A stretch of 64,000 nt of DNA, taken from positions 439,634 to 503,633 of the forward strand of contig CAJNOP010000122.1 of NCBI GenBank assembly GCA_905250075.1, read 5' to 3'. Shown one piece after another: positions 48,857 through 60,154 of this stretch. This DNA comes from Rotaria sp. Silwood1 (lineage: Eukaryota > Rotifera > Eurotatoria > Philodinida > Philodinidae). The notes under the pieces are model-generated. The model did no database searches. It was not told the origin of the DNA and saw nothing but the letters and a program-made list of their open reading frames with translations. Positions within the stretch are counted from its first letter, which is position 1. Each line of letters begins with the position of its first letter. The translations under genes and the position numbers were made by a program.

Positions 48857-50133
48857 GTAATCAGCGCACTTGGTACTATTGAATTATAAAGACTTGTAAT
48901 AGAACAATGACAAAAGACTTTTTTCGATATCTGAGGAAGACCCCGGATGTGAAAAGTTGGGTTGTGACAAAAATAGGACATAAAATTATGAAAAATACTC
49001 AGAGTTCAATAGTGACTCTCAAAGTAATAAAATTAGATTCAGATTTTTCGAGGCCTTCGGTCTATAATTCGACGCAACTTTTGACGTATTGGAATGTGAT
49101 TATCATGTAATAATGAACTGATAAATCAATAATCATCAACTACATGCTTTACTTTATCTTATTTTACTTCATCTCAGGACTCGAAACGGGCCACTCGCTC
49201 CGGCTCGGTCCAATGAAACTTTTTGTTGGGTCGGGCGGATCGAGCTGTCAAGCTCATTGAGCCAGGCGGGCTATGCTTTTTGTCGAGTCGCGCAGGCCTG
49301 ACACTTTTATTGTTTTTTTTCAACTTTTTAGTAAACGATATGCTCATTTGAAGAACTCGAAATTATCATGAATGTTTTATGATAGAAAAAGTATCTAAGC
49401 TTCAATCCAGTGGCTTGGAAAATAAATAATTCCCATTTTAAATGATGAAACGAAAACTCATTTTGGTGTATTATCATGTTCATTCATTAAAACGACCATT
49501 TTCATCAATCAAAATCTGTTATCTTGATCCAAAATCACAGTCGTTGCATTTCTTTCGTTAAAATCTTGCTTGCAATCGCTGAATTTGAAGTACATCAAAA
49601 TTAATGTCCGTTTCATCACCAACAATGCTGTGTGTTACGTGCTTTTGATATAAAACTCGTGACTTTTTTATTTTTGAAGTCTATGGGAGATATGATTAAC
49701 ACAATCCAGTCAAATAATAGCCTATCCCAGTAATATTTCTCGTCTAGTAGTGAAGTTCTACGTTTCAAAAATGGTGTTAACTGGTGAGCGCGAATGATTC
49801 GCAAAAAAATGCACCGAAAATAGGCCACCACCGAGCATAGGAGCTTTAAATAGCACTTTATTTAACCCTTCACTGTTGATTAGACAGTGATTTCATAGCA
49901 AATTTACCATTTTCTGAAAAAAAAGGGCAGTTCTATAGATTTTGTGCAGGGTTCTATGAAAAATTAATCTCACGATATTATTGATGTTCTAGGTTAGAGC
50001 TCAATAGAACATAGTCTATTAGCGGGTCGAAAAGTTCTAAACGATTAAATTCGAAGGCTCATCTTCCAAATTTAGCTATCAATAAGTTTTTCTTGTTTAC
50101 AAATTACTTTTCATCACTAGCTAGCTCACTGTA

Positions 50134-51921
50134 CAGGGTGGTAAATAATATTATTCCAGGGGGGTAACACTATGATCTCGAATCGGAGATATCATGAATT
50201 TTATACCAAATGAAAGCTCGTGAAAAATGGGGTTTAGTGATAGTAAATAGTAAGACTTTGAAGAACTTTCTTGTATTAATTTATCAAACGTTACGATTTT
50301 TATCGACATAAAATATTATAAAATCAGTTCATCGAAAAAGTTCGGGGCTAAACTATATGTTGTACAACTGTTTATTTTCTTATTATTTATTGAGTACAAT
50401 CAATAATCAGTATGACGACCATTAGCACTCTTTACTGCACGAAGTCGAGATGGATACGAACATAAAAGAGCTTCAAACAATTCGGTATTTTCTTCCATGT
50501 CCGTCAAAACATCCGCAATGTGCTTTTTAAGTGTGTCTTCACTATATCGATTATGTCCAGTTTCCGATAACATTTTTTGTTCAACTTCATCTTTCATTAT
50601 TGATCCAATATGTTCCGCCGCATTGAGATCGGGCGAATTACCAGGCCAAATATCATTGCCCCAAAACTCGATTTTGTTATCTCTAATCAGATGTTGAGTC
50701 ATGTTTGCTCGCATACACGGTGCTTTATCGTGAACAAATATCACATTATCCAGATCAATTACGTTTTCCTCGTCGGTGAGGAATGGAAATACGTGTTGCA
50801 TTAAAATAATGTCACGAAAATATTGACCGGTCCAAGATTCACCTTTGTCTTTAATCACCCAATGCATTTTTTTCGCGGTGAAAATGATAAAAATACCGAT
50901 ACACGCTTGGTTTTTAACCATTTCGCGATACCTTTCATCGTCTTCAATATCTTCAACACTTTTTGCCCAAATCCTATCATTTTGATAATTTGGTTTGCGA
51001 ACTGTCCAAACATAAAATTCATCTGATGGTGCCAGATGAAGAAAATCTTCTTCAGTCCAATCTTTCAACCAATCACAGAGCCATAATCGATCTGATATAT
51101 GAGTTTCAGATTTTAACGGTCTTGAAATAACATGAAAAGGCTTTAATCCTTCCCTACGACGGTAGTTATTAACTGTTTGTCGAGTAACATATTCTTTTTG
51201 TTTCTTTGCAATCTCTTTCGCCACGACAGAACCGCTTTTCCGTTGGTGACCACTTGCTTCACGAATAATGTCCTGAGCAGCTCTCGATAACTTGAGTTTA
51301 GGACCAGCATTCGAATAATCAGCAAAACATTGGTCACACGATTTTTCCCACCATTCTGTAACAAATCGAGTCGTACGGTGAATTTTGTCGGCAATCCATT
51401 GTCTATTTATAAATGTTGCACCAGCATCACGAGCTTCTCGGAAAGTAATGCATTTAATTCTATCAATCATTCTTTGTTGTTCGGTATCATAAGCGCCAGC
51501 CATTTGAAATAACAAACGAAAAAACACTGAGATTTCACTCGACTATAACTTTCAGACAGTCCGAGAACGAAAAAATTTTTCAAATAACTAGTATCACGTG
51601 GAGAGAAGAACAGAACGCCAAAGAACCATCTTATTGTGTGAGTCATAGTCATATATCATCATCGTTATCATTTCTCTTTCGTTTTCATAAAAAATGTTCG
51701 TTTTCAATGTCTCAAAATGTATGAAAAATGATTTTTAACGTGTTTTTGAAAGAAAATTTCGTTGTTTTTAAAAATTTGGTACACGAAAGTTCTTCAAAGT
51801 CTTACTATTTACTATCACTAAACCCCATTTTTCACGGGCTTTCATTTGGTATAAAATTCATGATATCTCCGATTCGAGATCATACTGTTACCCCCCTGGA
51901 ATAATATTATTTACCACCCTG
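50134..51921 (-). mobile_element. complete Tc1/mariner-type transposon
   Basis: The 1788-bp element is flanked by TA on both sides (50132-50133 and 51922-51923). Terminal inverted repeats of about 145 bp begin CAGGGTGGTAAATAATA and are almost identical. They enclose one intact transposase gene. It sits inside the hAT-like element, so it arrived later. Near-identical ends and an open frame suggest recent activity. Confidence 0.9.
50400..51503 (-). CDS. Tc1/mariner-type transposase
   Basis: 367 residues from the first ATG (MAGAYDTEQQ). The N-terminal third is a paired helix-turn-helix DNA-binding region (FINRQWIADKIHRTTRFVTEWW, VAKEIAKKQKEYVTRQTVNN). The catalytic domain shows the three acidic positions: Asp in APSDEFYVW, Asp in VIFVHDKAP, and Glu in NSPDLNAAEH. 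The last two are 37 residues apart, a DD37E spacing by my count, which differs from the DD34E and DD34D of classical Tc1 and mariner. It would cut and paste the flanking element in the nucleus. Terminal repeats lie about 265 bp and 420 bp from the gene ends. No stop or frameshift. Confidence 0.9.
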   Translation of the reverse strand: MAGAYDTEQQRMIDRIKCITFREARDAGATFINRQWIADKIHRTTRFVTEWWEKSCDQCFADYSNAGPKLKLSRAAQDIIREASGHQRKSGSVVAKEIAKKQKEYVTRQTVNNYRRREGLKPFHVISRPLKSETHISDRLWLCDWLKDWTEEDFLHLAPSDEFYVWTVRKPNYQNDRIWAKSVEDIEDDERYREMVKNQACIGIFIIFTAKKMHWVIKDKGESWTGQYFRDIILMQHVFPFLTDEENVIDLDNVIFVHDKAPCMRANMTQHLIRDNKIEFWGNDIWPGNSPDLNAAEHIGSIMKDEVEQKMLSETGHNRYSEDTLKKHIADVLTDMEENTELFEALLCSYPSRLRAVKSANGRHTDY

Positions 51922-52370
51922 TATGGTTGAAATAGAAAAAGAAACATCTTCACTGAGATAAGCGGTGAATTTTCTACGAGTATGACTCATTTAAGACATG
52001 GTACCATAGAGGATATCTCACTATGTAGCATGAGCATTATGGAGTTCTAAAAGCTTCAATATTTTTGTTTGTTTTACTTAAGAAGCAACTCAATTTCTTG
52101 CATATTAATTTTGTTTTTAGTTTCAGAGTCTAAGCTAATTAACCTCAGAATAAGGCTGGGTATTTGCTCCCCAGTACATTAGCAGCCACTGTAATAATGT
52201 ATAAGTTTTATTGAGGAAACAAATGTATAAGAAAAAGTTTCATTTGGACCCGAGCCGAGCCGGGCGGGCGTAGTAGATCCACTGGGTCGGGCCGAGCCGG
52301 GCTAGGCCACAAAAGTGTAGCTCATTTCGAGCCCTGCTTCATCTTACTTGTATGGTAAAGGTAGAGATAT

Positions 52371-52528
52371 TTCACTTTACTTTACTTTACTTTTCGGGTT
52401 AAGTAGATTAACTTTACTTTATCAAGCAAAGTAAAGTAGATTAACTTTACTTTACTCAGTAAAGTAAAGTTATTTTACTTTACTTTACTTCACTTGATAA
52501 AGTAAAGATAAAGTGCCACCCCTATGTG
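52371..52528. repeat. AGTAAAGT-type palindromic tract
   Basis: TTTACTTTAC and GTAAAGTAAAG blocks alternate over about 150 bp, so the tract is self-complementary. Read on the minus strand, the right end begins CATAGGGGTGGCAC. It lies 27 bp outside the right target duplication of the hAT-like element. Confidence 0.5.
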
Positions 52529-53104
52529 TAATCTTGAGATTTTAGTTGATTTTTTATACAGACAATTTTATGTAGTTTAATTTCAAATGATTTATTTTCA
52601 TCTAATACGGGGGAATTTTCGATCTTATACGATCATTATCAACCTACAACACAACCAATAACTGATATTACACCCTCACCCTTACCCTCAGCTCATAAGT
52701 CAGCTCAAGAGACTACATCCTCATCAAATATCAAATGACGTTTACAGAATTCACCAAGAGATAGAACAATTATTAAAAAACAAAGAAACTGTTGGAAATT
52801 TTTTTATCAACACAGAATTATTTCAAAATAAAAAAATCAATGGATATTTATTAGAAAAATCTCTTTGCTATTATTTTTATCTCCCTTCATATCAAAAGAA
52901 AAGTGAAAAACATAACATATAAACAACTACATAGGTATTAAGTATCATTCTTACAAAACAGCATGGTGTGAGTGCAGATAATACGGGTTATTTTTGTCAA
53001 CACTAAAGTCTCTGCTTTGTTCTTTAGACTATAATCTCTTACATAAATTTTGGTCTTTCTTATCAATCCTCTAGTCACTATACTTGCACATCAAAGACAA
53101 CACA

Positions 53105-55924
53105 ATGACTGATATAGAAAATGCAGCTGACATTATACTAAGAAAATTATCATTTACAAGTTTAACAAGTGAAAATCGATCAAGAACCACTTCGATTGTT
53201 GATAATCTTGCTGTTGATTCTCATACTTCTATATCTTCTATTGTACCGATAGTCATCGATGAGACCAATGAGAATGAGGAAGACATCCCACTATTTCAAA
53301 TTCGACAAGTCTATAAAAATTTAATAATCATCTCATTAGGATTTGTAATAATGTACACAGCCTTTACTGGCATATTATCACTTCAATCAAGTTTAAATGC
53401 AAAAGGTAATGTTGGTGTTAATTCTCTCATCGTTATCAATATTTTTATTTTAGTAAGTACATTCTAATAATCTTTGGTAATAAAGAAAAATATTACTATT
53501 ATTATGCATAGTTTAGTGCAATTTTTCTTACGGGTATTTCAATTGATATTTTTGGACTTAAATGGACTATTATTATCGCTGAAATTGCTTATATTTTATA
53601 TATTAGTGCTAATATTCGACCTACACCAATATTCATGTATACCAGTTAGTATTTTCTTTGATGAATTATTAAGCCCCCCCCCCCCCTTTCCCCCCTCAAA
53701 ATTCGATCTCAGCTCCGGAACATCGGGATAGCATGAAACTTTGAGGATATGTTGGGGGTGTAAAAGTACGTCTCTGATAAAATTTTCAGCCTCCTATTCT
53801 GATGCATAAGGTACATACGAATCAAAAAAGGGTCGAAAAATAGCTTATCGCAGTCCCCAAATTTCTCTCTGGGTGTTCATTCAATACGGTTCATTGTTTT
53901 TTCATATGAAAGAGCATGTCAGAATGCAGTGCCTATGAGGGCCCTTTTTTTAAAATTCTTATTTTTCATAAGAAAAAAAAAGGGTTCACAAATTCAATCA
54001 CTCAAAAATCCCTCAAAAAAATCATGCTTATATTATAAAGTCGCTTTTCAATATAATAATAGAAAAGCTTTATCAAAAAAAGGGCCCTCATAGGCACTGC
54101 ATTCTGACATGCTCTTTCAAACAAAAAAAAATATTTGACTTTATATCGGATTATAATTGACTTTTTTGGGGCTGCGTCGTTCGACTACAACTTTGAGAAA
54201 AAAAGAAAAAAATTTGAATTTTTTAAAAACCGCTGGTTTTTCGAATAGGGGTTGTCAAAAATCTTTAAATTTTTTTGGAAAAAAGGAGATGCCGAAGAAA
54301 AATTTTTATCGCTTATATAAGGACAAATGACAGGCTATACCCCTATATATTTATCTCGATTTCCATGGTTCTGACGAAAAGTGACTTTTTTGAGGGGGGG
54401 ACCTTAAATTGATAGATCTAACTATTTTCTTTTAGGCGCAGCTTGTCTTGGTCTTGCTTCTGCACCATTGTGGACATGCCAAGCAACTTATATAAGTTGT
54501 ATCGCACATTATCATGCGCATCATAAACAAAAAAAAGTTGCAGATATTGTTAGTTTATTTTTTGGAATTTTCTTTGCTATTTTTGGTACAAGTACTATTT
54601 GGGGAAATTTAATATCCTATTTTATACTTAATCAATCAAATAATCCAGAGAAACTTAATTGTGGTGTTTATTTTGATCCATTATCAAAGAACGAAACTAA
54701 TAAAGCTCCGAATGTTAGTGACTTAACGGTAAATAGTTTGATTTTGTTTACTATCTATTGTATTAGTAATTTTTATGAATTGAAGCGTTATGTTTTGTGT
54801 GGAGTATTTGTTGGGATGGGTATTGTTTCAATGATTCTCTTATTGTTACTTGATCAAATTCGACCCACTAAGCCACGTAAATAATGATTTTAAATAAATG
54901 TGAATGAAAAAAAACATTTTTATTTTATAGAACCTGTTGCACAGTCATTAAAAAGGGGTCTTGAAGTTGTTCAATCTTTATTTCGATGGGAAAATATTGA
55001 TCAATTACTTCTTAGTCCATTAACAATGTGGACTACAGTTGAAAATGCTTTTATAATAGCACAATTTACTCGAGTATGGAAATAGTTTTAGACAGGATTA
55101 GTTGTTAAATCTATTATTTTAGGCATTCATTACTTGTCTTGTTGGTATTCGGTAAGAGTTTTACATATAATTCCCTACTCAACATTGCTAAGAATAGTTT
55201 TGAGGAACAGATTTTGTACTGCGAGAAATGACAGTTGTAAGTCATAAGTCTCCCAATGAAGTTAACATTTATCTGATAGTTTCTTCATGCTATATAATTA
55301 AAGTGAAATCTGAATCTATTTTATGTTTGTAAATAGCTATATTGGTCTCGTAATGATTTGTAATGGTATATGTAATGCATTGAGTAGTTATATCTTTGGT
55401 GATCTTGTTAAATACATTGGTAGAATTGGATGTTTTATAATCGCTGCCATACTTAATTATGCGTCGATTATTGTCATGTACTTTTGGAGACCACTTGAAG
55501 ATCACATGTATGTCCTGTTTATTATTGCTGGTGTTTGGGGTATTGCTGGTGCTGTTTGGCAATCACAAGTCGTTGGTATAATTCTTTTTTATGCCATATT
55601 GATCTTCTCATTGATTATTCATTTCTTTTAGCTGCTTATACCGTCCTTTATTCAGAAACTGATTCAAGTGCTATAGCAAAATATCGTCTTTGGAAAGCAA
55701 TTGGTTCTCTTGTTACTTACGGTGTAAATATTTCTCAAACTGTTTTGTATTTAAAAAAATTATTTATTTAACTTTTTATTTAGTATGCTAGCTATATAAC
55801 TATTGAACTTACACTTATCATTCTCTTTGTCTTTTTAACAGTAAGCATGATTTTGTGCGGTATCATCGAAATTCATGTACGGTGGAAACAAAACGCACAA
55901 CATCCAGGTGCGGTTACTAATTAG
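53105..55924 (+). CDS. UNC-93 family membrane protein
   Basis: Nine exons join in phase to give 502 residues: 53105-53452, 53512-53644, 54436-54728, 54786-54876, 54931-55073, 55123-55151, 55337-55575, 55632-55723 and 55784-55924. The N-terminal 75 residues are soluble and Ser/Thr-rich. The membrane part starts VYKNLIIISLGFVIMYTAF and TGILSLQSSLN, the UNC-93 hallmark of the MFS-like fold. Other matching blocks are APLWTCQATYI, RYVLCGVFVGMG, GDLVKYIGRIG and YRLWKAIGSLV. About eleven membrane helices are expected. Animal UNC-93A proteins are about 450-460 residues, so size is normal. Family members associate with ion channels or act in receptor trafficking; the role here is inferred. Intron 2 holds a transposon-like insertion. 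Confidence 0.85.
53669..54407. mobile_element. TTAA-flanked MITE-like insertion in UNC-93 intron 2
   Basis: TTAA at 53669-53672 and 54404-54407 flank a 731-bp unit. The ends are C-rich (GCCCCCC... and CCCCCCTCAAAA) and, from the right, GGTCCCCCCCCTCAAAA. Inside, perfect 45-bp inverted copies run at about 53904-53949 and 54074-54119, sharing GGGCCCTCATAGGCACTG. No coding frame. TTAA duplication suggests a piggyBac-mobilised non-autonomous element. Confidence 0.7.
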
Positions 55925-56108
55925 TGATGATGATATGAAATTGATTTCGTCCTGTTTTTACTTATGTATATCTTACAGGTGAGATTGGAATCACATAATT
56001 TACTTTATTTGTTTAAGGATTTTCGTAACACATGTTCAAGAAAACTTGTTTGTTTCTTATCAAATTTTTATTTACTATTACTTCTTGAACAATAAAAAAT
56101 ATCTTCAT

Positions 56109-56175
56109 GGTGCGGGTGGGTGTGGGCGTGGGTTTTGGTCTTCACTCACATCCATACCCACACCCACACCCTTTT
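56109..56175. repeat. telomere-like hairpin
   Basis: GTGCGGGTGGGTGTGGGCGTGGG faces CACATCCATACCCACACCCACACCC across about 15 bases. It starts 185 bp beyond the UNC-93 stop codon. Confidence 0.85.
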
Positions 56176-57720
56176 CAGTTTAATTTTCAGTTCTGTTTAA
56201 TCAAAATGGGCATAACTCTATTATTAAAGAATTCATAGAAGTAATGTTCTCAGGATTACAAAATTCAGAATGTTAAATCCCATAGTTCAAAGACTCAGTA
56301 ATAATAATTTGCATTTGTTTAATATAATTAAAATGAATTTTACAAAAAGGTTTGCTTATAGTAATATTAAAGATGAAATACAACAGATTTTTCATTTTCT
56401 GGTCTATCAAGTTCTATAATCTTCATTGGCAACGGCAAGACTTTTTGTTTTTTGAAATGGAATCGAATTCAAGCCAGGGACATTCTTCAAGTGTTTAATC
56501 ATTTTTGAGTTGAGACTATGCATATCATGTCAACTGCGTTCGACCTGATAGTATGGCTACTACTAGTGAATCTTTGTGTCATTAGGACAAGATGTATGAT
56601 GATTTTAATCAGGATAGAAACATATCTGAAAATATCCAAATAAAGAATATTTAACTAAAATTTTGCCTAACGATAGATTTTCAACGAACGAGAACATATC
56701 TTCCTTAGATAAGTCTACTTGAAAGTTGGAATATCTCTAGAAAACCAATTTTGTTCTCTTTGAAACTTTCAGAGATTTTTAATGACCATCAAGTCTACCT
56801 ATAGTCAGAATTTGAAGGTAAGATAGTCTTATCATGACTAAAAGTTCCAGTAAGTTATAGGCCAGAATCTGTTTTTTAGACATTTTTTTATCTCATAGAG
56901 AGTGTGATTGAAGATTAGAGATGCTCGAGCTCGGGAACTAGCAAAAATTACTTCTTTCGGCTACGAAAAAAAAGAAGTTGCCCAGATTCGAATCAAAGTA
57001 ACCTTAATCTTGCATATTTCTACTGAGAATTCAACTTTATCCATGTCGTTAGCTATATCCTACAATAAACAGATTCTATTGATATCTCTCATTGCATAAA
57101 TTTTCAATTCGAAATTCGAAACTCAATATTTCTAGTAATCACAACTGTGCAGGTACACGGATCTACTCATATTTAGAAGAAAATCAAGCCATTCTCCTAA
57201 CAATGTAAAGTTTTGGGAGCAATAATCTATGGATTTTCATTGATTTTGTAGCATTCATAAAGTTTAGATAGTATACATAGTCCAGATTCCAAAACAATTC
57301 TTTACTTAAAAGATTTTTCTTATGAGTCATAAGACTGAGAAGAAATAAGACATCTCTTTTTCTATTTATTTTCTTTTGAAAATGTCATTTGATGTTGAAC
57401 AAGTAACACAATCAATAATGTAGTATCATCAAGTATGTTACATGTGATTGATCAGAATTTGATAGTGTTTGTTGCTCATACTAATTGGAAAAAATTAATT
57501 AAGAATAAACTAAAAAATAAATTATCATTTTTGTATTTATTTTATCTTTAATATTTTCACAATTTCATTTAATAAATATCGATTACAAGTAATTCTTGCA
57601 CCAGAAATTTCACAGCTTACTCCTCATGTAATCTAAGGATTTAAGATAATAATAAGTTTCACTTTCTTCTTTCCAAAAAAAAGTTTAAAATTTTTCTTTG
57701 TTTCATGCCATTCTTCATCC
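56176..57720. other. gene-free stretch
   Basis: No supported gene, RNA or repeat. A 63-codon frame at 56908 has no features. Confidence 0.5.
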
Positions 57721-58016
57721 TTAACTTTTAATCCAAAATAAGAAAAAAAAAGTAGAAAAAAACAATTCAGTGTTTATTTTTACAAACCGTTTAACAGCAA
57801 TCGGTACAAAACGTTCATCTTCAATTTTATACATATATTCTTTGAAAACACTTTTTTTTGTGCAACTGATGATGATTCTTCTGTAAATATTGGAAATAAA
57901 ATACGATAATCATTAGGAGCTTCTTTATATGATTGTGTTCGACTACTACATGCTGAAGCAATATAAAAACGTGGAACTGACCGCTTATTTGTTTCACATT
58001 GAAGTACAAGAATCAT
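57721..58016 (-). pseudogene. small gene with probable homopolymer frameshift
   Basis: The first ATG at 58016 opens MILVLQCETNKRSVPRFYIA, followed by ACSSRTQSYKEAPNDYRILF. Near 57860, in a run of A/T, the coding-like frame shifts: the next register reads SVFKEYMYKIEDERFVPIAV and ends near 57721. Both halves look like genuine protein and together give about 95 residues. A sequencing error in the homopolymer would make this an intact gene. Family not recognised. Confidence 0.35.
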
Positions 58017-58841
58017 AATTTGGCAAAAAAAAACAAATAGGAAAGCTAATAACAATAGAATCTACCGAGATGTATTGTTATTGTTTTTTTTTTAATTTAT
58101 CATAGTCACTAAATTTATTAATTGATAGCATAATTATAACGCATTAAAACTATTTTAGCAGCTTCATATTTAAAGAATGCTTGTCACAGACCTGCAGAGT
58201 AGTGATCAGCGGAATAACACTTTTTGATTTCGATTTCGAAATTTTTTTTCTCCATTCCAATTCAAACTCCAACTTCGAGAAGAAATTTTTTCGGACTCCG
58301 ATTCCAATTCTGAAAAATTCTGAAATATTTTCTGGTAGTTAAGCAGCATCTGATTCATAACAATTACTTAATATTCTAGATGGATAAAAAAGTAAGCGAA
58401 TCTTGTTTGTCCTATATGTTAATGATTAACGTGAATGTCTTTCTTGTGTCATTATTTTTTCTTAAAACTTATTTATAAAGCTAAAAATAGCATGTTTTTG
58501 TTCATTATGCAGGGTAATCCAACAGTAACCGGGCAGTCTTTGATTACGAATAACTTTGGATAGGAACAGAATAGAGAACTGTAGGTTTCATCATCTAAAA
58601 GAGGAGAAAATACTGCATCAAATCTTGAATACCAGATTTTTATGATAATTTTTCTCAAGGTTTCAAGATAAATTTTTGTAAAACAAAATATTGTGTAATG
58701 TAAAAGTTTTAAGCTTTTAATTTTCAATAGTGCATAAGAATCGTTAACTAAAGTTCAATAATCTGTGTAAGATCGATGCCAAAAAGATTTAGTCAATTAT
58801 GAGTTCTTAGAATTTTACTACGTATTTTTGGCAGATTTTTC

Positions 58842-59100
58842 GGGTATGGATGTGAGTGTGGGAGGTGGGAGTGGATGCAAGTATGGAGATGGAAGTGGAT
58901 GTGGGTAGGACTGGAAGTGAGGGGGGGATGGATGTGGGTGTGAGCGTGAATGTCGTTTGTTCCTCGTAGACGGTAACAACATGCATACCTACATCCACAT
59001 TCTTATAGGTTATTCTCAACTTGGGGTGTGGGTGTAAGTGGAGATGTGCATATTAGTGTTGTCTACGAGGAACAAACGATATTCACACCCACACCCTCAT
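58842..59100. repeat. double telomere-like palindrome with inverted unique spacer
   Basis: GT-rich tract (58842-58950), CA-rich tract (58984-59000), GT-rich tract (59020-59050), CA-rich tract (59080-59100). Between them, GTTTGTTCCTCGTAGAC at 58957-58973 has an inverted copy at 59061-59077, extending to 25 of 26 matching bases. So a unique sequence is duplicated in inverted orientation. Confidence 0.8.
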
Positions 59101-59109
59101 CCTCATTTT

Positions 59110-59540
59110 CAAATTGAACAATTTATACAATTGCGATCACTTACATTAATTGAGAATCTACATCATTACGAACTATTTTTTATAACTTGAACAAACTCAA
59201 AGAATTACGTTCTCTTTCATTTAGTGTTCAAACAATCAGAGATAAAGGGTGGCATAGTAGTAATGCAGTCGATAGTTTATTCATTCATAGTTATACTCAG
59301 ATAATAATTCAAACAGATCGTTGCTTTTGAACTGAATATATTATATTGATACCTATATTACTTTGACAGCTTCACCATCTAAAACTTAGACAATATTTAC
59401 TTAATGAATTTGAAATAATTTTTGGACATACATCTCAAATCAAATCGTTCTATACTTCTCTGTATTTGTACTCTTTAAACTTTGGACTTCATATATATCA
59501 AGCAATCAGCTGATTCGACTTAATCTAGAATTTGAAAGTA
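59110..59540 (+). pseudogene. F-box/LRR-type gene fragment
   Basis: Protein-like segments in shifting frames resemble the leucine-rich C-terminal region of bdelloid F-box proteins: FIQLRSLTLIENLHHYELFF, LNKLKELRSLSFSVQTIRD, and QLHHLKLRQYLLNEFEIIFG with QIKSFYTSLYLYSLNF. Stops and frameshifts separate them. The F-box itself is missing. It begins about 10 bp after a telomere-like tract. The parallel with the intact F-box gene at 22916 is one of layout only. Confidence 0.45.
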
Positions 59541-60154
59541 CGTATAAAAATAAAAAATATATATATATGTTATGATCTGAAAAATTTCTAATTCTCAAAG
59601 AATGATTTACAAGATGTTTCTGTAAGCTCGTTAAATCTGTCATATGTTGAAATCTGTATTTCACTGAAATTTGAGAATTTCTTATAGATTTAGCGAAAAA
59701 CATTCGAACAAATATTCTTCCTTTTTGTTTTATCGTGCACATCAATGAGAAAAACGAAGATCTTGTATGATTGAAATTAATTATGAAAGTTAGTATGATG
59801 CGTTCGAAAAATAGAAGATGATAACGAATAATTGCTTCAACAGTTTACTCAAAGCAGGCACGCCATCTTATTGTTACTATTTCGAGTTTCGTCTTATTTA
59901 CGTAACATTGTGCTTGAAACAAGCGGCACACCTGGTGAAAATAAAATACACTTGCAACAACATTCATATTGTAAGGATAGAGAAAAAGCAAAAAACATTG
60001 GCCCACAAGAAGATATCATTTTTAGATAAGTAATCTTTGCTGTAGCTGGTCATCAGGTGCTAGCCGATTATTTGAAGTCTATTCATATTACCCAACCAAC
60101 GTTAAAGATATTGATATTGAAATTCGAAACTAAATCAAAGCATCATCGATAGAC

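Larger units (their letters stand above)
49167..52344. mobile_element. hAT-like element with 8-bp target duplication, carrying a nested mariner
   Basis: The element spans 49175-52336 and is flanked by exact copies of CTTCATCT (49167-49174 and 52337-52344). The ends read CAGGACTCGAAA and, from the right, CAGGGCTCGAAA. Both ends then carry GC-rich GGCTCGG/CCGAGCC palindromes and share GGTCCAATGAAACTTTTT (right copy has one extra A). An 8-bp duplication with CAG...CTG ends is diagnostic of the hAT superfamily. No transposase of its own is seen. Without the inserted mariner (50134-51921) it would be about 1.37 kb. Confidence 0.85.

Noticed and set aside
50497-51512. Several plus-strand frames opposite the transposase
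   Set aside because: Antisense shadows of the intact transposase gene.
55290-55562. 90-codon minus-strand frame
   Set aside because: Antisense to UNC-93 exon 7, which keeps phase with its neighbours.
58192-58330. ATTCCAATTC-type repeats after a CAGAGTAGTGATC motif
   Set aside because: It resembles the other palindromic tracts, but the motif match is loose and no second end or target duplication is visible.
59818-60033. Frames just upstream of the beta-mannosidase gene
   Set aside because: Two overlapping registers, no ATG for the more protein-like one and no recognisable motif. It could be a remnant, but I cannot support it.
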